Shown in pieces: positions 53,589 to 63,913 of a stretch of 64,000 bases of DNA (position 1 is its first letter; each line of letters opens with the position of its first letter). The notes under the pieces were generated by a model. It saw only the letters and a program-made list of their open reading frames with translations, was not told the origin of the DNA and did not search any database. This stretch comes from Breoghania sp. L-A4. Lineage in GTDB: Bacteria; Pseudomonadota; Alphaproteobacteria; Rhizobiales; Stappiaceae. The stretch lies in the NCBI RefSeq assembly GCF_003432385.1, contig NZ_CP031841.1:2643579-2707578 (forward strand). The letters run 5' to 3'. The position numbers and the translations under genes are program-made.

Positions 53589-54233
53589 CTACCGTTCCGC
53601 CTTCAGCCGCTCGATGAACTGGCCCAGGCCGACGGACCGCTCGCGGCGCAGGCGTTCGGCCGCAAGGATGCTTTCAACCTTGTGGAATGTTTCGTCGAGG
53701 TTGTCATTGATCAGCACGTAATCGTACTCGTCCCAGTGATCGATTTCCTCATGGGCGTTCTCAAGCCGCTCGGCGATCACCGCGTCGCTGTCCTCGGCGC
53801 GGCGTTCGAGGCGCGCGCGCAACTCCGCCATCGACGGCGGCAGGATGAAGACAGAGACCACGTCGACCCGCGCCGCCTCGCTGAGCTGCTGGGTTCCCTG
53901 GTAGTCGATGTCGAAGAGCACGTCGCGACCGTCGGCCAGCGCGTCCTCGACCGGGCCACAGGGCGTGCCGTAGAAATTGCCGTGCACAACCGCCCATTCA
54001 AGCAGTTCGTTCTGGTCCCGAAGTGCCTGGAACTGCCGAACCGAAATGAACTTGTAGTGCACGCCGTCGATCTCGCTGGGCCGCCGCTCGCGCGTCGTGA
54101 CCGAGACCGACAGAACAATCTCAGGATCCTTCAGCAGCGCCCGTGAAATGGTCGACTTGCCAGCGCCCGATGGCGAGGAAAGCACGAACATCAGGCCGCG
54201 CCGCGCGGTTCCCGCCTTGGTATCGCTGGTCAT
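53589..54233 (-). CDS. gmk: Guanylate kinase
   Basis: A 214-residue guanylate kinase converting GMP to GDP. The P-loop [16 protein letters not shown] lies at about residue 19. GMP-binding residues appear in [19 protein letters not shown], and [13 protein letters not shown] follows. It lies 8 bases after yicC in the fab-mltG-yicC-gmk order typical of Hyphomicrobiales. Confidence 0.95.
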   Translation of the reverse strand: MTSDTKAGTARRGLMFVLSSPSGAGKSTISRALLKDPEIVLSVSVTTRERRPSEIDGVHYKFISVRQFQALRDQNELLEWAVVHGNFYGTPCGPVEDALADGRDVLFDIDYQGTQQLSEAARVDVVSVFILPPSMAELRARLERRAEDSDAVIAERLENAHEEIDHWDEYDYVLINDNLDETFHKVESILAAERLRRERSVGLGQFIERLKAER

Positions 54234-54240
54234 GAGACGC

Positions 54241-55134
54241 CTACTCCAAATTCTGTATCTGCTCGCGCAACCGGTCGACCACGGCTTTAAGCTCGAGGCC
54301 GATCGCGGTCAGATCCTTGTCGTTGGACTTGGAGCACAAAGTGTTGGTTTCGCGGTTGAATTCCTGCGCGAGGAAGTCGAGCTTGCGGCCCACAGCGCCG
54401 CCGCCGTCGAGCAACGCACGGGCCGCCTCCACATGCGCCGCCAGCCGGTCCAGTTCCTCGCGGATGTCCGCCTTGGTCGCCAGCAACACCGCTTCCTGGT
54501 GCAACCGCTGCGGGTCAAAGTCGGAGAAATGATCGGTCAGGCCGCGCACCTGCGCCTCGAGCCGCGCCAGGATCGCCTGGGGCTGATGCGCCGGACAGCG
54601 CTCGGCTTCTTCGGTCAGCGCGGCGATCCGGTCGACGTGGCCGCGCAGAACCTCGGCAATCGCCGCGCCCTCGCGCGCCCGCATCGCCACCAGTCCGTCC
54701 AGCGCCTCGTCAAAGCTCGCGAGCGCCGCCTGCCTCTGGGCGTCCCGTTCCTCTTCGGTGTCGCTGATCTCCTGAACGTCCAGAACGCCGCGAAAGGCGA
54801 GGATCCCGTCGAGCGTCGGGGGCGACGCCTGGATGCGCTCGCCAACCGCGCGCATCGCCGCAATGACGCTTTCCAGAACCTGCTCGTTGACCACCAGCGC
54901 GCTCTGGCCCGCCTCACGCTGCACCGTCAATGTCACCGAAATGTTGCCGCGCACCAGCTTCTCGCCAAAGCGCTTGCGAAGGGGAACCTCAAGCGAGTCG
55001 AAGCCGTTCGGCAAGCGCAGGCGGATATCCAGTCCCTTGCCGTTCACCGAGCGCAGTTCCCATGTCCAGCGGACCGCGCCATGGGCGCCATCGGTGCGGG
55101 CGAATCCCGTCATGCTGGCGAGCGGTCGGGTCAT
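54241..55134 (-). CDS. yicC: YicC family endoribonuclease-like protein
   Basis: A 297-residue YicC protein ([20 protein letters not shown], then the C-terminal HLEQALL-like conserved block [20 protein letters not shown] and NSNTLxSKS-like [20 protein letters not shown]). YicC is an RNA-degrading stress protein family. The start is taken at [13 protein letters not shown]; the longer reading upstream lacks family character. It is followed by gmk. Confidence 0.88.
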   Translation of the reverse strand: MTRPLASMTGFARTDGAHGAVRWTWELRSVNGKGLDIRLRLPNGFDSLEVPLRKRFGEKLVRGNISVTLTVQREAGQSALVVNEQVLESVIAAMRAVGERIQASPPTLDGILAFRGVLDVQEISDTEEERDAQRQAALASFDEALDGLVAMRAREGAAIAEVLRGHVDRIAALTEEAERCPAHQPQAILARLEAQVRGLTDHFSDFDPQRLHQEAVLLATKADIREELDRLAAHVEAARALLDGGGAVGRKLDFLAQEFNRETNTLCSKSNDKDLTAIGLELKAVVDRLREQIQNLE

Positions 55135-55287
55135 GCGCGGAGTTTCCCATATGTCTGGCGGCCCTGCCCCGGCGCCGGATCGGATGCAAGAATTGGCGGC
55201 GAGCTTATCGTCGCGCCCGGGCAGGCTCAAGCAGCACTGGCGAAACACTTGGGGACGCTTGCGCGTTTCGCCGCCTCGGCTTCGGCG

Positions 55288-56475
55288 TCACTCGCCGGGC
55301 GACGCGTTGCCGCTGGCTGCCTCTTCGTCGGCCTTCTTCTGGGCCTCATGATTGGCGCGTTCCACCTCACGCCAGCGCTTCACGTTGCGATTGTGCTGGT
55401 CCAGCGTCTCGGCGAAGACATGCCCGCCGGTGCCGTCCGCGACGAAGAAGAAATCCTTGGTGCGCGAGGGATTGGCGACCGCTTCCATGGCCTTGCGCCC
55501 CGGGTTGGCGATCGGCCCGGGCGGCAGGCCCTGGATCTGGTAGGTGTTGTAGCGGTTGGGCGCGTTCTTCTCGCTACGCAGGATGCTGCGCGATCGCTGC
55601 CACGCCTTGCCGCCATAAAGCCCATAGATGATCGTCGGATCGGACTCCAGCTTCCAGCCGCTCTGCAGCCGGTTGACGAACACTCCGGCGACACGCGGGC
55701 GCTCGTCGGCCTTGCCGGTTTCCTTCTCGACGATGGACGCCAGGATCACCAGTTCCTCCGGCGTCTTCACCGGCAGATTGTCGTCGCGTCGTTCCCAAAT
55801 CTCCTTGAGTGCGGCATCCTGGGCCCTGCGCATTTTCTCGATCATTTCGGCCCGGGTCATGCCGCGGGTGAAATTGTAGGTCTCCGGCAGCAGCGCGCCT
55901 TCCGGCGGGACCTCGCGCAGTTCGCCGATCAGGATCGGATCCTCGTTGAGCCGCTCGACGATCTGGGCGCTGGTCCAGCCTTCGGGAATCGTCACGGAAT
56001 GAAACACCGCCTTGCCCTGCACCATCATCTGCATCGCCTCGCGCATGGAGATATGCGCCGGGAACAGATATTCGCCCGCCTGCAGGCGCGGCGCCATCTT
56101 GTAGGCGCGCACGGCGCCCTCAAAAATCCATGGCCGCTCGATGACGCCCTGGCGCTCGAGCACACGCGCTATGGCGCTCAGGCTGGCTCCGGAGGGAATG
56201 ATGATGGTGCGGTCCTGGGCGAGCGGACCTTCGCGGTCGAACTCGATTTTGCCCCAGTAGATCAGGCCGCCGAGCACGACCATCGTCAGAATGGTGAGCG
56301 TTAACAGGAAGTTGATGAACACCACGACAGGATTGCGCACGTGACGCGAGCGCGCCGGCGGACCGGGAACATTGTCTGGCTGAATGGCCTCGCGCGGGCT
56401 CTTGGGAGCCACCCGCGGCGGTGCGGCGGCTTCGTCGTCGTTGCTCGCTTTGGCGGCTTGATCCGTGTCCTGCAT
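55288..56475 (-). CDS. mltG: Endolytic transglycosylase MltG
   Basis: A 395-residue MltG/YceG that cuts nascent peptidoglycan strands. After an Ala/Pro-rich cytoplasmic segment there is one membrane helix (VFINFLLTLTILTMVVLGGL, about 55-75) and a LysM-like part (TIIIPSGASLSAIARVLERQ). The catalytic domain follows with the Glu in VILASIVEKETGKADERPRV and NRYNTYQIQGLPPGPIANPG. The start is at MQDTDQAAK (56475). It sits downstream of fabF as usual in this order. Confidence 0.92.
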   Translation of the reverse strand: MQDTDQAAKASNDDEAAAPPRVAPKSPREAIQPDNVPGPPARSRHVRNPVVVFINFLLTLTILTMVVLGGLIYWGKIEFDREGPLAQDRTIIIPSGASLSAIARVLERQGVIERPWIFEGAVRAYKMAPRLQAGEYLFPAHISMREAMQMMVQGKAVFHSVTIPEGWTSAQIVERLNEDPILIGELREVPPEGALLPETYNFTRGMTRAEMIEKMRRAQDAALKEIWERRDDNLPVKTPEELVILASIVEKETGKADERPRVAGVFVNRLQSGWKLESDPTIIYGLYGGKAWQRSRSILRSEKNAPNRYNTYQIQGLPPGPIANPGRKAMEAVANPSRTKDFFFVADGTGGHVFAETLDQHNRNVKRWREVERANHEAQKKADEEAASGNASPGE

Positions 56476-56697
56476 GGTGCTCGCAGTCGTTCCGTCTTGA
56501 AGTCGATGAGCGGTTCCTGTGCCGCCCGCCGATGTGCCTGATGAATATGGCGAAACCGCGAGAGTCGGCGTCAAAACGCAAGCCACGGTACCAGCCTCCG
56601 CCGGTCGCCGAAAGAAGTTTCGGCAGCGGCCGAGGCTTGGAGCCATCGCATCCGCGTTCAGGCGAACCCGCCGGAACGCAAACCGGGGTGTGGACTG

Positions 56698-57963
56698 CTA
56701 GTCGGTCACGCGGCGGAACACCAGCGAAGCGTTCGTGCCGCCGAAACCGAAGGAGTTCGACAAGGCGATGTCGATCTGCTTCGGCTTCGCTGTGTGTGGC
56801 ACCAGATCAATCTCGGTTTCGACCGACGGATTGTCGAGATTGATCGTCGGCGGCGCGACATTGTCGCGAATGGCGAGAACCGAGAAAATCGTTTCGACCG
56901 CGCCGGCGGCACCCAGCAGATGGCCGATCGACGATTTGGTCGAGGACATTGTCAGCTTGGAGACCGCATCGCCCATCAGGCGGGTCACGGCGCGCAATTC
57001 GATCTCGTCACCCAAAGGTGTGGATGTGCCGTGCGCGTTGACATAGTCGATCTGGGACGGCTCGATGCCGGCGCGATTCAGTGCCGCGGACATGCAGCGG
57101 AACGCGCCGTCGCCGTCTTCGGCGGGTGCGGTGATATGATAGGCATCGCCCGAGAGACCGTAGCCGATGACCTCGGCATAGATCTTCGCGCCGCGCGCCT
57201 TGGCGTGTTCGTATTCTTCAAGAACGACAACGCCGGCGCCCTCGCCCATGACGAAACCGTCGCGGTCCTTGTCATAGGGGCGCGAACCGCGGGCTGGATC
57301 GTCGTTGAAACCGGTCGACAGCGCGCGGCAGGCGGCGAAGCCCGCAAGCGCCAATCGTCCAATCGGGGATTCCGCACCGCCTGCGACCATCACGTCAGCG
57401 TCGCCGTAGCCGATCAGCCGCGCGGCGTCGCCCACGGCGTGGGCGCCGGTGGAGCATGCCGTTACCACGGCGTGGTTCGGGCCCTTGAGTCCGTGCCGGA
57501 TGGACACATGACCCGACGCCAGATTGATCAGACGGCCCGGAATGAAAAATGGGCTGATGCGGCGCGGCCCCTTTTCCTTGAGGGTATGCGCCGCTTCCTC
57601 GATGCCCAGGAGACCACCGATTCCGGACCCGATGAGGACGCCGGTACGAATTTGATCTTCGTATTCCTCCGGCTTCCAGTTCGCATCGGCCAGAGCCTCG
57701 TCGGCCGCGGCAACAGCGTAGATGATGAAATCATCGACCTTGCGCTGTTCCTTGACCGGCATGATGGCGTCGGGATTGAACGTCCCGTCGGTGCCGTCGC
57801 CACGAGGAACTTCGCACGCAATCTGACACGCGAGATCCGAAACCTCGCATGATTCGACTTTTGCGGCTCCGCTCCGCCCTTCCAGGATTCGTGACCAGGT
57901 GGCCTCCACGCCGTTTGCAAGCGGCGAGACCATACCCAAACCAGTGACGACGACACGCCTCAT
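56698..57963 (-). CDS. fabF: Beta-ketoacyl-ACP synthase II
   Basis: A 421-residue condensing enzyme of fatty-acid elongation. The Cys-His-His triad is complete: Cys in VVTACSTGAHAVGDA, His in VNAHGTSTPLGDE, and His in TKSSIGHLLGAAGAVE. The start at MRRVVVTGLGMVSPLANG (57963) is chosen over ten upstream codons without family similarity. It follows acpP by 56 bases. Confidence 0.95.
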   Translation of the reverse strand: MRRVVVTGLGMVSPLANGVEATWSRILEGRSGAAKVESCEVSDLACQIACEVPRGDGTDGTFNPDAIMPVKEQRKVDDFIIYAVAAADEALADANWKPEEYEDQIRTGVLIGSGIGGLLGIEEAAHTLKEKGPRRISPFFIPGRLINLASGHVSIRHGLKGPNHAVVTACSTGAHAVGDAARLIGYGDADVMVAGGAESPIGRLALAGFAACRALSTGFNDDPARGSRPYDKDRDGFVMGEGAGVVVLEEYEHAKARGAKIYAEVIGYGLSGDAYHITAPAEDGDGAFRCMSAALNRAGIEPSQIDYVNAHGTSTPLGDEIELRAVTRLMGDAVSKLTMSSTKSSIGHLLGAAGAVETIFSVLAIRDNVAPPTINLDNPSVETEIDLVPHTAKPKQIDIALSNSFGFGGTNASLVFRRVTD

Positions 57964-58019
57964 GACAACCATTCCCGGTGCGCCCGGACACAATCCGTGC
58001 GCCCGACCTTGTATTATTG

Positions 58020-58256
58020 TTATGCAGAGTTCTTTTCGAGAAAGCTGACGGCGTCGCCAACCGTCTGGATCGTCTCGGCGGCATCGTCGGGGATTTCGAC
58101 GCCGAACTCTTCTTCAAAAGCCATGACCAGCTCAACGTTGTCGAGGCTGTCGGCGCCAAGATCGTCGATGAAGCTGGCGTTGTCGGTCACTTTCTCGGCT
58201 TCAACGCCGAGATGCTCGATGACGATCTTCTTAACCCGTTCCGCGATATCGCTCAT
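58020..58256 (-). CDS. acpP: Acyl carrier protein
   Basis: A 78-residue acidic four-helix carrier. The phosphopantetheine Ser lies in [19 protein letters not shown]. An AAGGAATTCC site precedes the start. The 276 bases before it probably carry its own strong promoter, as acpP needs high expression. The N-terminus [20 protein letters not shown] is standard. Confidence 0.97.
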   Translation of the reverse strand: MSDIAERVKKIVIEHLGVEAEKVTDNASFIDDLGADSLDNVELVMAFEEEFGVEIPDDAAETIQTVGDAVSFLEKNSA

Positions 58257-58532
58257 TTTGGAATTCCTTGGTGGTCTTCAAGATACATGTTTAGCGGATG
58301 ATCCCCGACTTAGGAAATCAGAAGTGTACGTTCCAGACCCGTGTGTGTGAGACCCGATGACGGTGCATCCATTGCGCTCATTCACCGGACCGACTTGCCT
58401 CTGGCGCAGTCCAACATTGGTCCCGTTGATTGGCCGGCGGGTTGGTACCATACTTTCCCAACCTTGACCAGTCGCGCAAGGCCGGCCTGACACGGTGTCC
58501 GGCGGCCCCTTGAGATTGGAGGATTTCTCCAA

Positions 58533-59270
58533 TCATATCATTGCCATGCCCCCATTCACATGCAACGTCTGGCCGGTCACATACGCGGCCTCGTTGCTGG
58601 CGAGATAGACGACGGCGGCAGCGATTTCGTCGCTCGATCCGAGACGCCCGGCAGGCACGCTCTTCAGAATCGTTTCACGCTGCTTCTCGTTCAGCACATC
58701 GGTCATCGCGGTTTCGATGAAGCCGGGCGCGACCGCGTTCGCGGTGATGTTGCGCGAGGAGACCTCGCGGGCGATCGATTTGGTCATGCCGATCAGGCCC
58801 GCCTTGGCCGCGGAATAATTGACCTGACCGGGATTGCCGGTAACGCCAACCACCGAGGTGATGTTGATGATGCGGCCGTGGCGGCGCTTCATCATGCCCT
58901 TGATCGCCGAGCGCGACAGACGGAACACCGACGTCAGGTCGACTTCGAGCACCTGGTCCCAATCCTCGTCCTTCATCCGCATGAACAGGTTGTCGCGGGT
59001 GATGCCGGCATTGTTGACCAGAATATCCAGCCCGCCCATGGCCGTCTCGGCCGCTGGCACGAGGCCGTCCACATCGGCGCGGTCGGCGAGATTCGCGGAT
59101 ACCACATGCACGCGGTCACCGAGATCCGCGGCCAGCGCTTCCAGCTTCTCCACACGGGTGCCCGACAGGGTCACCGTGGCGCCGCGCCCGTGCAGCGCCC
59201 GCGCGATGGCCTCGCCGATGCCGCCGGTCGCGCCGGTTACCAGCGCTGTCTTTCCCGTCAAATCAAACAT
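58533..59270 (-). CDS. fabG: 3-oxoacyl-ACP reductase
   Basis: A 245-residue short-chain dehydrogenase using NADPH. The Rossmann motif VTGATGGIGEAIARALHGRG is at the start, NNAG lies in DILVNNAGITRDN, and the catalytic Ser-Tyr-Lys in NITSVVGVTGNPGQVNYSAA followed by K. The start at 59270 (MFDLTGKTA) is chosen because the longer upstream reading has no family similarity. It is between fabD and acpP. Confidence 0.95.
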   Translation of the reverse strand: MFDLTGKTALVTGATGGIGEAIARALHGRGATVTLSGTRVEKLEALAADLGDRVHVVSANLADRADVDGLVPAAETAMGGLDILVNNAGITRDNLFMRMKDEDWDQVLEVDLTSVFRLSRSAIKGMMKRRHGRIINITSVVGVTGNPGQVNYSAAKAGLIGMTKSIAREVSSRNITANAVAPGFIETAMTDVLNEKQRETILKSVPAGRLGSSDEIAAAVVYLASNEAAYVTGQTLHVNGGMAMI

Positions 59271-59367
59271 GGACTTTCCTCTTGAGTAGGTATCGGAGCC
59301 CGATTGCACTATCGGGCGGTCCGCTGTGGCGCCCCCGCGCAAGACGCGCCGCGCACGGGAGCCCGCG

Positions 59368-60311
59368 TCAGCCGCCAATTCGCTGCATCAGCGCGTCAAT
59401 ATCATCCGGGCCGTTCACAGCCGCCGAATCAAGATCCTTTGCGATGCGGCGGACCATGCCGGACAGAACCTTGCCGGCGCCCAGCTCGACCACCGTGCCG
59501 ACCCCGTTTTCCGCAAGCCACGTGACGCTCTCGCGCCAACGCACCGTGCCGGTGACCTGCTCCACTAGCCGCTTGCGGATCTCGGCCGGATCCTCGATCG
59601 GCCGGGCCAGCACATTACACACCAGCGGCACCATCGGCGCCGTCAGGTCGATACCCGCCAGCGCCTCGGCCATGGCGTCGGCGGCCGGGGCCATCAGCGA
59701 GCAATGGAACGGTGCGGACACGGGAAGCAGAATCGCGCGGCGCGCGCCCTTCGTCTTGGCGATCTCCAACGCGCGCTCGACCGCCGCCCTGTGGCCCGAA
59801 ATCACCACCTGGCCGGGAGCATTGTCATTGGCCGCCTCGCACACGTCGCCCTGCGCGGCTTCAGCCGCAACCTCGGCCGCGGCCTCCATGTCGAGCCCCA
59901 GAAGCGCCGCCATGGCGCCCTGCCCCACCGGCACGGCCTCCTGCATCGCCTGTCCGCGAATGCGCAGCAGCCGCGCGGCGTCGGAAACGCTGAAGCTGCC
60001 GGCTGCGGCGAGCGCGGAATATTCACCCAGCGAATGCCCGGCGACGAAAGAAACAGAGGCCTTGAGATCCAGCCCGCGGGCTTCCAGCACCCGCATGGCC
60101 GCCAGGCTCACCGCCATCAGCGCCGGCTGCGCGTTCGCCGTCAGCGTCAGCGCATCCTCCGGACCATCCCACATGATGCCGCTCAGCGATTGCCCAGAGC
60201 GTCATCGACTTCCTGAAACACGGCGCGCGCCTCGGGGAACGCGTCGGCGAGCGCCTTGCCCATGCCGACGGCCTGGCTGCCCTGGCCGGGAAATGTGAAT
60301 GCGATGGTCAT
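59368..60311 (-). CDS. fabD: Malonyl-CoA ACP transacylase (frame broken)
   Basis: About 314 residues once one base is restored in the C run 60193-60195, which joins the N-terminal [20 protein letters not shown] ... VDDALG to [20 protein letters not shown]. The catalytic Ser lies in [17 protein letters not shown]; the Arg, His and Gln of the family lie in order later. FabD is normally essential and single-copy, so an inactivating deletion in the living strain is unlikely. It heads the fabD-fabG-acpP-fabF run and diverges from rpsF. Confidence 0.9.
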
Positions 60312-60488
60312 GCGCTTGTCTGGCCCGTTTTGGCGTTTCCGGATCCCGGTCTTGCGCCGGGGATGCGTGTCATGGCTCCAAGATGGCTCTTGGCGGCATC
60401 GCGCGTTATGAGCCGTCCACGTGCGCCGCTGTCAAGACCTCAGCGCGAATATCATCGCGACTATCAATAGGAAATCGCCATTTTGCGG

Positions 60489-60516
60489 TTGAACTTGCGC
60501 GCCAATGCCGTATAGA
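60489..60516 (+). promoter_or_regulatory. Promoter of rpsF-rpsR-rplI
   Basis: TTGAAC (60489-60494) and TATAGA (60511-60516) are spaced by 16 bases, within the 392-base rpsF/fabD divergent gap. A leader of about 180 nt to the rpsF start would result. The leader contains a GGATCC-ACAA-GGATCC stem (near 60594-60610). This could serve S6/S18 autoregulation, which is known for this operon in other bacteria; the assignment here is inferred. Confidence 0.55.
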
Positions 60517-60703
60517 AGCGCCTTCTGTCGATACCCGGCCGGTGGCTGAACGGAAGGCTTTTGCCGACGCGCGAGCGTTTGCATGGGCAGGATCCACAAG
60601 GATCCGACTTCTTGTGTCTCCGCTCTCAAAGACAATCTCCAGGGCCTTTCTCATGGCTTTGAAGAGGCTTCGCGCCGGGGCGACGTCATATGGAAAGGCA
60701 AAC

Positions 60704-61162
60704 ATGGCCCTCTACGAACACGTGTTCATGGCACGCCAGGACGTCTCGCCGCAGCAGGTCGAGCAACTGGTCGAGCAGTACAAGACGCTTCTCAGCGAAA
60801 ACGGCGGATCCGTCGGCAAGGTCGAGACCTGGGGTCTGCGCACGCTGACCTACCGGATCAAGAAGAACCGCAAGGCGCATTACACGCTGATGAACATCGA
60901 CGCCCCGCACGCCGCGGTCGCGGAGATGGAACGTCAGATGCGCCTCAACGAAGACATCCTGCGCTTTCTGACGCTTCGTGTCGAAGCACACGAGGAAGAG
61001 CAGTCCGCGATGATGCAGAAGCGCGATCGCGATGACCGTCGCCGTCGCGAACGCGGCGATCGTCCTGGTGGCGACCGTCCCGATCGCGGTGATCGTCCGG
61101 ACCGCGGTGACCGCGGCCCGCGCCGCCACGACAACGACGCACCCAGCGGGGAGACGAACTAA
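60704..61162 (+). CDS. rpsF: Ribosomal protein bS6
   Basis: A 152-residue small-subunit protein S6 ([20 protein letters not shown] ... [20 protein letters not shown]), with a basic, Arg/Asp/Gly-rich C-terminal tail from about residue 110 ([18 protein letters not shown]). The long tail is usual in Hyphomicrobiales. The start is chosen at the conserved MALYE; the open frame continues further upstream. It overlaps rpsR by one base (TAATG). Confidence 0.95.
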   Translation: MALYEHVFMARQDVSPQQVEQLVEQYKTLLSENGGSVGKVETWGLRTLTYRIKKNRKAHYTLMNIDAPHAAVAEMERQMRLNEDILRFLTLRVEAHEEEQSAMMQKRDRDDRRRRERGDRPGGDRPDRGDRPDRGDRGPRRHDNDAPSGETN

Positions 61163-61410
61163 TGGTCGATATCGCACAACTGCCGACTCGCCGCCCGTTC
61201 TTCCGTCGCCGGAAGACCTGCCCGTTCTCTGGCGCGAACTCGCCGGCGATCGATTACAAGGACATCAAGCTGCTGCAGCGCTACGTGTCCGAGCGCGGCA
61301 AGATCGTGCCGAGCCGCATCACGGCGGTTTCCGCGAAGAAGCAGCGTGAACTGGCTCGCGCCATCAAGCGCGCCCGCTTCCTCGGCCTGCTGCCGTTCAT
61401 CATCAAGTAA
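61162..61410 (+). CDS. rpsR: Ribosomal protein bS18
   Basis: An 82-residue S18 protein. The conserved [20 protein letters not shown] and [20 protein letters not shown] are present, ending [12 protein letters not shown]. It pairs with S6 on the 30S platform. Its start overlaps the rpsF stop. Confidence 0.97.
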   Translation: MVDIAQLPTRRPFFRRRKTCPFSGANSPAIDYKDIKLLQRYVSERGKIVPSRITAVSAKKQRELARAIKRARFLGLLPFIIK

Positions 61411-61417
61411 GCATCCG

Positions 61418-61434
61418 GCGGGGCTCTGCCCCGC
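61418..61434 (+). terminator. Hairpin between rpsR and rplI
   Basis: GCGGGGC-TCT-GCCCCGC is a perfect 7-bp stem just after the rpsR stop, followed by TGTTTG, so the U-tract is weak. It may attenuate or process the mRNA between rpsR and rplI rather than end it fully. Confidence 0.4.
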
Positions 61435-61597
61435 TGTTTGCATTCCCGTCCCGATCCTCCCGGATCGGCGGGACGCACTCAGGCCGGCGGCACACAGGCG
61501 CCGGCCCCGATTGAGACAGAGCCGGATTCGTCCGTGACCTGCCTCTAACCGCCACGGGCAGCCGCCCGGCGGGACAGACGGTACAAGGACCAGACCA

Positions 61598-62197
61598 ATG
61601 CAAGTTATTCTTCTCGAGCGCGTCGCCAAACTCGGCCAGATGGGCGAAACCGTCCGCGTGCGCGATGGCTATGCACGCAACTTCCTGTTGCCGCAGGGCA
61701 AGGCTCTGCGCGCCACCAAGGCGAACAACGAGCGCTTTGAAAGCCAGCGTGTGCAGCTTGAGGCGCGCAATCTCGAACGTCGCCAGGAAGCCGAAGGCGT
61801 TGCCACCAAGCTCGACGGCCTGGGCATCACCATCATCCGCTCGGCCGGCGAAACCGGTCAGCTGTACGGCTCGGTGTCCACCCGCGACATCTCGGAAAAC
61901 CTGGATGCGGCCGGATTCTCCGTGACCCGCAGCCAGGTCGATCTGTCGACCCCGATCAAGACCATCGGCGTGACGGGCGTTATCGTACGCCTGCATCCGG
62001 AAGTCGAAGTCACCGTCAACGTCAACGTGGCGCGTTCCGCGGACGAAGCCGAGCGCCAGGCGCGCGGCGAAGACCTGACGCAGCGCGATCACGACACATT
62101 CGAATTCGAGCCCGAAGACGAAGATGAAGACGGCGCGGACGGCGAAGTCGATCTTGAAATTGAAGCATCGGTTGAAGAAGAAGCTGAAGAGAGCTGA
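61598..62197 (+). CDS. rplI: Ribosomal protein bL9
   Basis: A 199-residue large-subunit protein L9. The N-terminal [20 protein letters not shown] and [20 protein letters not shown] are conserved. The C-terminal domain has [20 protein letters not shown], and an acidic tail rich in Glu/Asp follows (from about residue 165). The tail is longer than in enterobacteria, usual for this group. A strong terminator follows. Confidence 0.95.
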   Translation: MQVILLERVAKLGQMGETVRVRDGYARNFLLPQGKALRATKANNERFESQRVQLEARNLERRQEAEGVATKLDGLGITIIRSAGETGQLYGSVSTRDISENLDAAGFSVTRSQVDLSTPIKTIGVTGVIVRLHPEVEVTVNVNVARSADEAERQARGEDLTQRDHDTFEFEPEDEDEDGADGEVDLEIEASVEEEAEES

Positions 62198-62225
62198 TTT
62201 TACTCAACTCGCTTTGTGAAATTGA

Positions 62226-62257
62226 AGACGGCGCCCAACTGGGTGCCGTCTTTTTTT
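62226..62257 (+). terminator. Intrinsic terminator after rplI
   Basis: A 12-bp stem (AGACGGCGCCCA/TGGGTGCCGTCT, one G-U pair) with a three-base loop ACT is followed by seven T. It ends the rpsF-rpsR-rplI unit. Confidence 0.85.
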
Positions 62258-62409
62258 GTGCCCCCGCGCACCGCCGCACTTGTGCTCGCGGAGCGGCATG
62301 CTTGACCGGAGCCTGCTTTCGCGCCACCATTTCTTGGTAATGATGACAACGTCTTTTTTTCTACCGCCCCGCCTCCTCCCGGCGCGCGGCGCTGATCAGG
62401 AGATGAGCG

Positions 62410-63681
62410 ATGGCGAAATTTGTGGCTGACAACTTCGAGCGCGTGATCCGCCGCGGTCAGCTCCGCGTTCAATTCGCGTCGGCCGGTGGTGGAGAGCAGC
62501 CCGTCATCCAGACCTTCGGCGATGGAACCGGAAAGCCGGTCGCCATCCGCTTCAATGATCAGGCGGCGCAATGGAAGCTGTTGCTCAATCCCGAATACCA
62601 GGCCGGCGATCTCTTCATGCACGGCCGCATCGACGTTCTCCAGGGCAGCATCTACGATTTCCTCGCCGTCGTGCTGCAGAACACCAAGGGCCTGCCCGTT
62701 TATTGGTGGATGCGTCTGCTGAACGCCATCCGCATCGCTACCCGGCGGCTGCGTCAGCGCAACACGCTTGTCCGGTCCCGCAAGAACGTCGCGCATCACT
62801 ATGATCTCGACGGAAGCCTGTATCGCCTGTTCCTCGATTCCGACTGCCAGTATTCCTGCGCCTATTTCGAGCGGCCCGGCGACAACCTGGAAACCGCGCA
62901 ACTGGCAAAGAAGCGCCACCTGGCTGCGAAACTTGCCCTGAAATCCGGCCAGAAGGTGCTCGACATCGGCTCCGGCTGGGGTGGCCTTGGCCTCTACCTC
63001 GCCGAGATTGGCGGTGTTGACGTCACCGGCCTGACGCTGTCGACCGAGCAGCACCAGGTGTCGAACGCCCGGGCGCATGAACTGGGACTGGACGGTCAGG
63101 CCCGCTTCAAGCTGCAGGACTACCGCGCAACAAAGGGACCTTTTGACAGGATCGTCTCCGTCGGCATGTTCGAACACGTCGGCATCGGCAACTTCGACGC
63201 GTATTTCAACACCTGCCGCGACCTGCTTGAGCCCGATGGCGTGATGATCCTGCATTCCATCGGCCGCATGGACGGACCCGGAGCGACCAACCCGTGGATT
63301 GATCGCTATATCTTCCCCGGCGGCTACATCCCGGCCCTGTCCGAGGTCCTGCTGGCGATCGAGCGCGCGGGTCTAAAGGTCACCGACATCGAGATCCTCC
63401 GTCTGCACTACGCCGAGACGCTGAGGGCATGGCGGGAACGCTTCATGGCGCGGCGCGACGAAGCCGAGGCGCTTTATGACGAACAGTTCTGCCGGATGTG
63501 GGAATTTTATCTCGCGGCGTCCGAGACCGCCTTTCGCTTTCAGAACATGATGGTCTTCCAGATCCAGCTGGTGCGGGATCAGGAGGCGCTGCCGCTGACC
63601 CGCGCCTATATAGCGGAGGCCGAGGAGGAACTGCGCCGGCGCGAGAACGGCATCCACAGGCTGCGCCTGGCGGGCGAATAA
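62410..63681 (+). CDS. cfa: Cyclopropane-fatty-acyl-phospholipid synthase family methyltransferase
   Basis: A 423-residue SAM-dependent enzyme that adds a methylene group to unsaturated fatty acyl chains of phospholipids. SAM-binding motif VLDIGSGWGGLGLYLAEIGG lies near residue 182, and the family lines SVGMFEHVGIGNFDAYFNTC and WIDRYIFPGGYIPALSEV follow. The N-terminal 120 residues are the usual lipid-binding part. An AGGAG lies 8 bases before the start. It is placed between rplI and dnaB with its own gap, so it is probably a separate unit. Confidence 0.88.
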   Translation: MAKFVADNFERVIRRGQLRVQFASAGGGEQPVIQTFGDGTGKPVAIRFNDQAAQWKLLLNPEYQAGDLFMHGRIDVLQGSIYDFLAVVLQNTKGLPVYWWMRLLNAIRIATRRLRQRNTLVRSRKNVAHHYDLDGSLYRLFLDSDCQYSCAYFERPGDNLETAQLAKKRHLAAKLALKSGQKVLDIGSGWGGLGLYLAEIGGVDVTGLTLSTEQHQVSNARAHELGLDGQARFKLQDYRATKGPFDRIVSVGMFEHVGIGNFDAYFNTCRDLLEPDGVMILHSIGRMDGPGATNPWIDRYIFPGGYIPALSEVLLAIERAGLKVTDIEILRLHYAETLRAWRERFMARRDEAEALYDEQFCRMWEFYLAASETAFRFQNMMVFQIQLVRDQEALPLTRAYIAEAEEELRRRENGIHRLRLAGE

Positions 63682-63913
63682 CCTCAGCCGGCAAAGCGCT
63701 GAATTCGGCTCCGAGAGGATCCTGTTTTGGGAACAAACCGGCGCCATCGCCACATTTTAGCCGACCCCGAGAGTCAAGGTCGAGGGACAGTTTTTCCCCG
63801 TGACTCTCATGATTCGGAAATGAATATCGTCCCCATCGACTTTGTTGCCGATCGAGGCTTCCGGGAGGCTGTCTCCGACGTTAACCGGTGGTAACGTCTC
63901 TTGGGGAACGACG

